The notes under the pieces were generated by a model. That model was not told the DNA's origin, made no database searches, and worked only from the letters and a program-made list of their open reading frames with translations. This document shows positions 62,598 to 64,000 of a DNA stretch of 64,000 nucleotides, in pieces. The number at the start of each line of letters is the position of its first letter. Positions within the stretch are counted from its first letter, which is position 1. Source of the DNA: Streptomyces mangrovi (GTDB taxonomy: Bacteria > Actinomycetota > Actinomycetes > Streptomycetales > Streptomycetaceae). Position numbers and translations under genes: made by a program. The DNA lies in contig NZ_FOSG01000017.1 in the NCBI RefSeq assembly GCF_900114215.1, positions 1 through 64,000 on the forward strand. The letters run 5' to 3'.

Positions 62598-63611
62598 ATG
62601 GCAGAGGATGTGGCGCGTCGGCGATCGACGCTCGACGAGGTGGCCGAACTCGCGGGCGTGTCCCGTTCCGTGGCCTCCCGCGCCCTCAACAACGCCCCGC
62701 ATGTCAGCCGCGCCAAACGCGAGGCGGTCGAGCGGGCCGTCCGGCGACTCGGTTACGTGCCCAACACGACCGCCCGGGCACTGGCCACCCGCCGGACGGG
62801 GGTGGCCGCCCTGGTCGTCTCGGGAGAGGATCCGTCGATCTTCGCGGATCCGTTCTTCGCCCAGGTGATCGTGGGGGCGTCAGGCGCGCTGGAGGAGGCC
62901 GACCTGCATCTGATGCTGTGTCTGGCCGCTTCCGACCGGGGCCGCAGGCGGGTGGAGGACCTCCTTCGCTCCAGGGGCGCCGACGGCGTGATGCTGATGG
63001 CCCTGCGCGAGAACGATCCACTGATCCGTATGGCCGAGGAGACGGCGATGCCCGTCGTCTTCGGAGGGCGGCCGGTCGGCCCGGCTCCCCGGTGGTACGT
63101 GGACGCCGACAACGTCGGCGGGGCCCGTGAGGCGACCGAGTATCTGGTCTCGCGCGGCCGGACGCGCGTTGCCGCGATCTGCGGGCGGCTGGACACCGGG
63201 GTCGGACGCGCCCGGTACCGCGGCTACCGGGACGCCATGCTGGCGGCCGGCCTCTCCCCTCTCCCGCCGCAGGAGGGGGACTTCACCGAACCCAGCGGCG
63301 CCGCCGCCATGGCCGCGCTGCTGGTGAACCATCCCGAGGTGGACGGGGTGTTCGCCGCCAACGACAACATGGGGGTGGGAGCGCTGCGCACACTGCGCGA
63401 GGCCGGACGGACGGTACCCGACGACATCGCCGTGGTGGGTTTCGACGACCTGGCCGTCGCCCGGGTCGCCGACCCGCCGCTCACCACCGTCCAGCAGCCC
63501 GTACAGGCCCTCGGGCGGAAGATGGCGCACATGCTCGTCGCCCTCGTCAACGGACAGGACCCCACTCCCCTGATCCTGCCCACCCGGCTGATCGTCCGCG
63601 CCAGCGCCTGA
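62598..63611 (+). CDS. LacI-family repressor (CebR-like)
   Basis: 337 residues. The LacI helix-turn-helix comes first (STLDEVAELAGVSRSVASRALNNAPHVS) with the hinge helix TTARALATRRTG, then a periplasmic-binding-type sugar domain (FADPFFAQVIVGASGALEEADLHLMLC, GADGVMLMAL, GVFAANDNMGVGALRTLREAGRTVPDDIAVVGFDDL). It should bind the three GCGC-centred palindromes between it and the GH6 gene and release them with a sugar. No cellobiose ABC transporter (cebEFG) is next to it, so it may be a local regulator rather than the main CebR. ATG 62598 sits after GGAGAGG and GGGGG. Confidence 0.9.
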   Translation: MAEDVARRRSTLDEVAELAGVSRSVASRALNNAPHVSRAKREAVERAVRRLGYVPNTTARALATRRTGVAALVVSGEDPSIFADPFFAQVIVGASGALEEADLHLMLCLAASDRGRRRVEDLLRSRGADGVMLMALRENDPLIRMAEETAMPVVFGGRPVGPAPRWYVDADNVGGAREATEYLVSRGRTRVAAICGRLDTGVGRARYRGYRDAMLAAGLSPLPPQEGDFTEPSGAAAMAALLVNHPEVDGVFAANDNMGVGALRTLREAGRTVPDDIAVVGFDDLAVARVADPPLTTVQQPVQALGRKMAHMLVALVNGQDPTPLILPTRLIVRASA

Positions 63612-63741
63612 CGGTTGCTCAAGGTGTTCGGCTCCGCCCCGGCTCCACGGCGAGCAGGCGCAAGGCGGCGCCCGCCCCGGGACCTCCGGCGCAGGGCCGT
63701 ACACGCGTACCCACCACACCACCGGACGCCGCCGCCGTGTG

Positions 63742-64000
63742 TCAGGAGACGGTGATCTCCCGCTTGAGGATCTTCCCGGTCGGCCCTTTGGGCAGGGACG
63801 CGGCGATCCGGACGACACGCGGGTACTTGTAGCTCGCCACCTGCTCGCGAACGAAGTCACGCAGTTGTCCGGGGGTCGTCTCGGCACCCGGTTTGAGGAC
63901 GACGGTGGCGGCGACCTCCTCTCCGTGGGTGGGGTGCGCAATTCCCACCACCGCGGCTTCCATGACGGCCGGATGCCGGTACAGGACGTCTTCGACCTCC
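63742..64000 (-). CDS. Acyl-CoA ligase C-terminus, runs off window
   Basis: The last 86 or so residues of an AMP-binding enzyme: EVEDVLYRHPAVMEAAVVGIAHPTHGEEVAATVVLKPG...VASYKYPRVVRIAASLPKGPTGKILKREI. GKILKR holds the catalytic Lys of the C-terminal subdomain, and the VVGIAHP.HGE form is typical of fatty-acyl-CoA synthetases. The start lies beyond 64000. It converges on the LacI gene. Confidence 0.9.
   Translation of the reverse strand, partial: EVEDVLYRHPAVMEAAVVGIAHPTHGEEVAATVVLKPGAETTPGQLRDFVREQVASYKYPRVVRIAASLPKGPTGKILKREITVS

Overview
This 64 kb window is actinobacterial, almost certainly Streptomyces. GC is very high with strong GC3 bias, genes overlap by ATGA/GTGA, GGAGG ribosome sites and GTG starts are common, and there is a tap-tpg telomere-replication gene pair, a xylanase A nearly identical in plan to S. 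lividans XlnA, and a Streptomyces-type ESX (type VII secretion) fragment. The tap-tpg pair and many decayed genes and IS fragments suggest a chromosome arm or a large linear replicon (inference).

Layout. 8-331: small secreted protein. 873-20870 (minus): one compact nonribosomal peptide operon, read right to left: Asp/Glu-type racemase; NRPS with half C-A-T; NRPS with C-A-T-C-A-T-C; MFS exporter; MbtH; stand-alone thioesterase with a Cys nucleophile; A-T didomain; P450; T-C didomain; ATP-grasp ligase. Read from the A-domain pockets, the substrates are Cys-like, Ser, unassigned and Val. No NRPS carries a TE domain. The A-T plus P450 pair recalls the NovH/NovI logic of hydroxylating a carrier-bound amino acid. 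21838-25123: metallophosphoesterase, then a decayed azole-forming (YcaO/SagB) locus and a hydrolase fragment. 25241-30801: divergent GH62 arabinofuranosidase and GH10 xylanase sharing CGAAAGTTTCG palindromes, followed by lectin, transposase and esterase debris. 30914-33735: CPBP protease and a two-component system. 34316-36849: XRE-cupin regulator divergent from a class II aldolase and a DapA-family lyase. 37560-40378: a small conserved protein, then three tandem Y RNA genes with permuted tRNA-like modules directly upstream of a Ro60 (TROVE) gene. 40709-43388: tpg and tap. 43831-53166: secreted crystallin-like protein and a partial ESX locus (membrane lectin, ART-like protein, EccC lacking its membrane part, mycosin, beta-helix/AAA protein). 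53272-58945: DUF3995 protein, FAD monooxygenase with TetR regulator, secreted protein, remnants, and an acyl-CoA thioesterase-like protein. 59424-63611: GH10-CBM2 xylanase, GH6 endoglucanase and a LacI regulator with CebR-type operators. 63742-end: C-terminus of an acyl-CoA ligase.

The two most interesting systems are the three-Y-RNA/Ro locus at 38.2-40.4 kb, with one minimal Y RNA and a hairpin over the Ro ribosome site, and the TE-less split NRPS operon with a Cys-type thioesterase and an ATP-grasp finishing enzyme.
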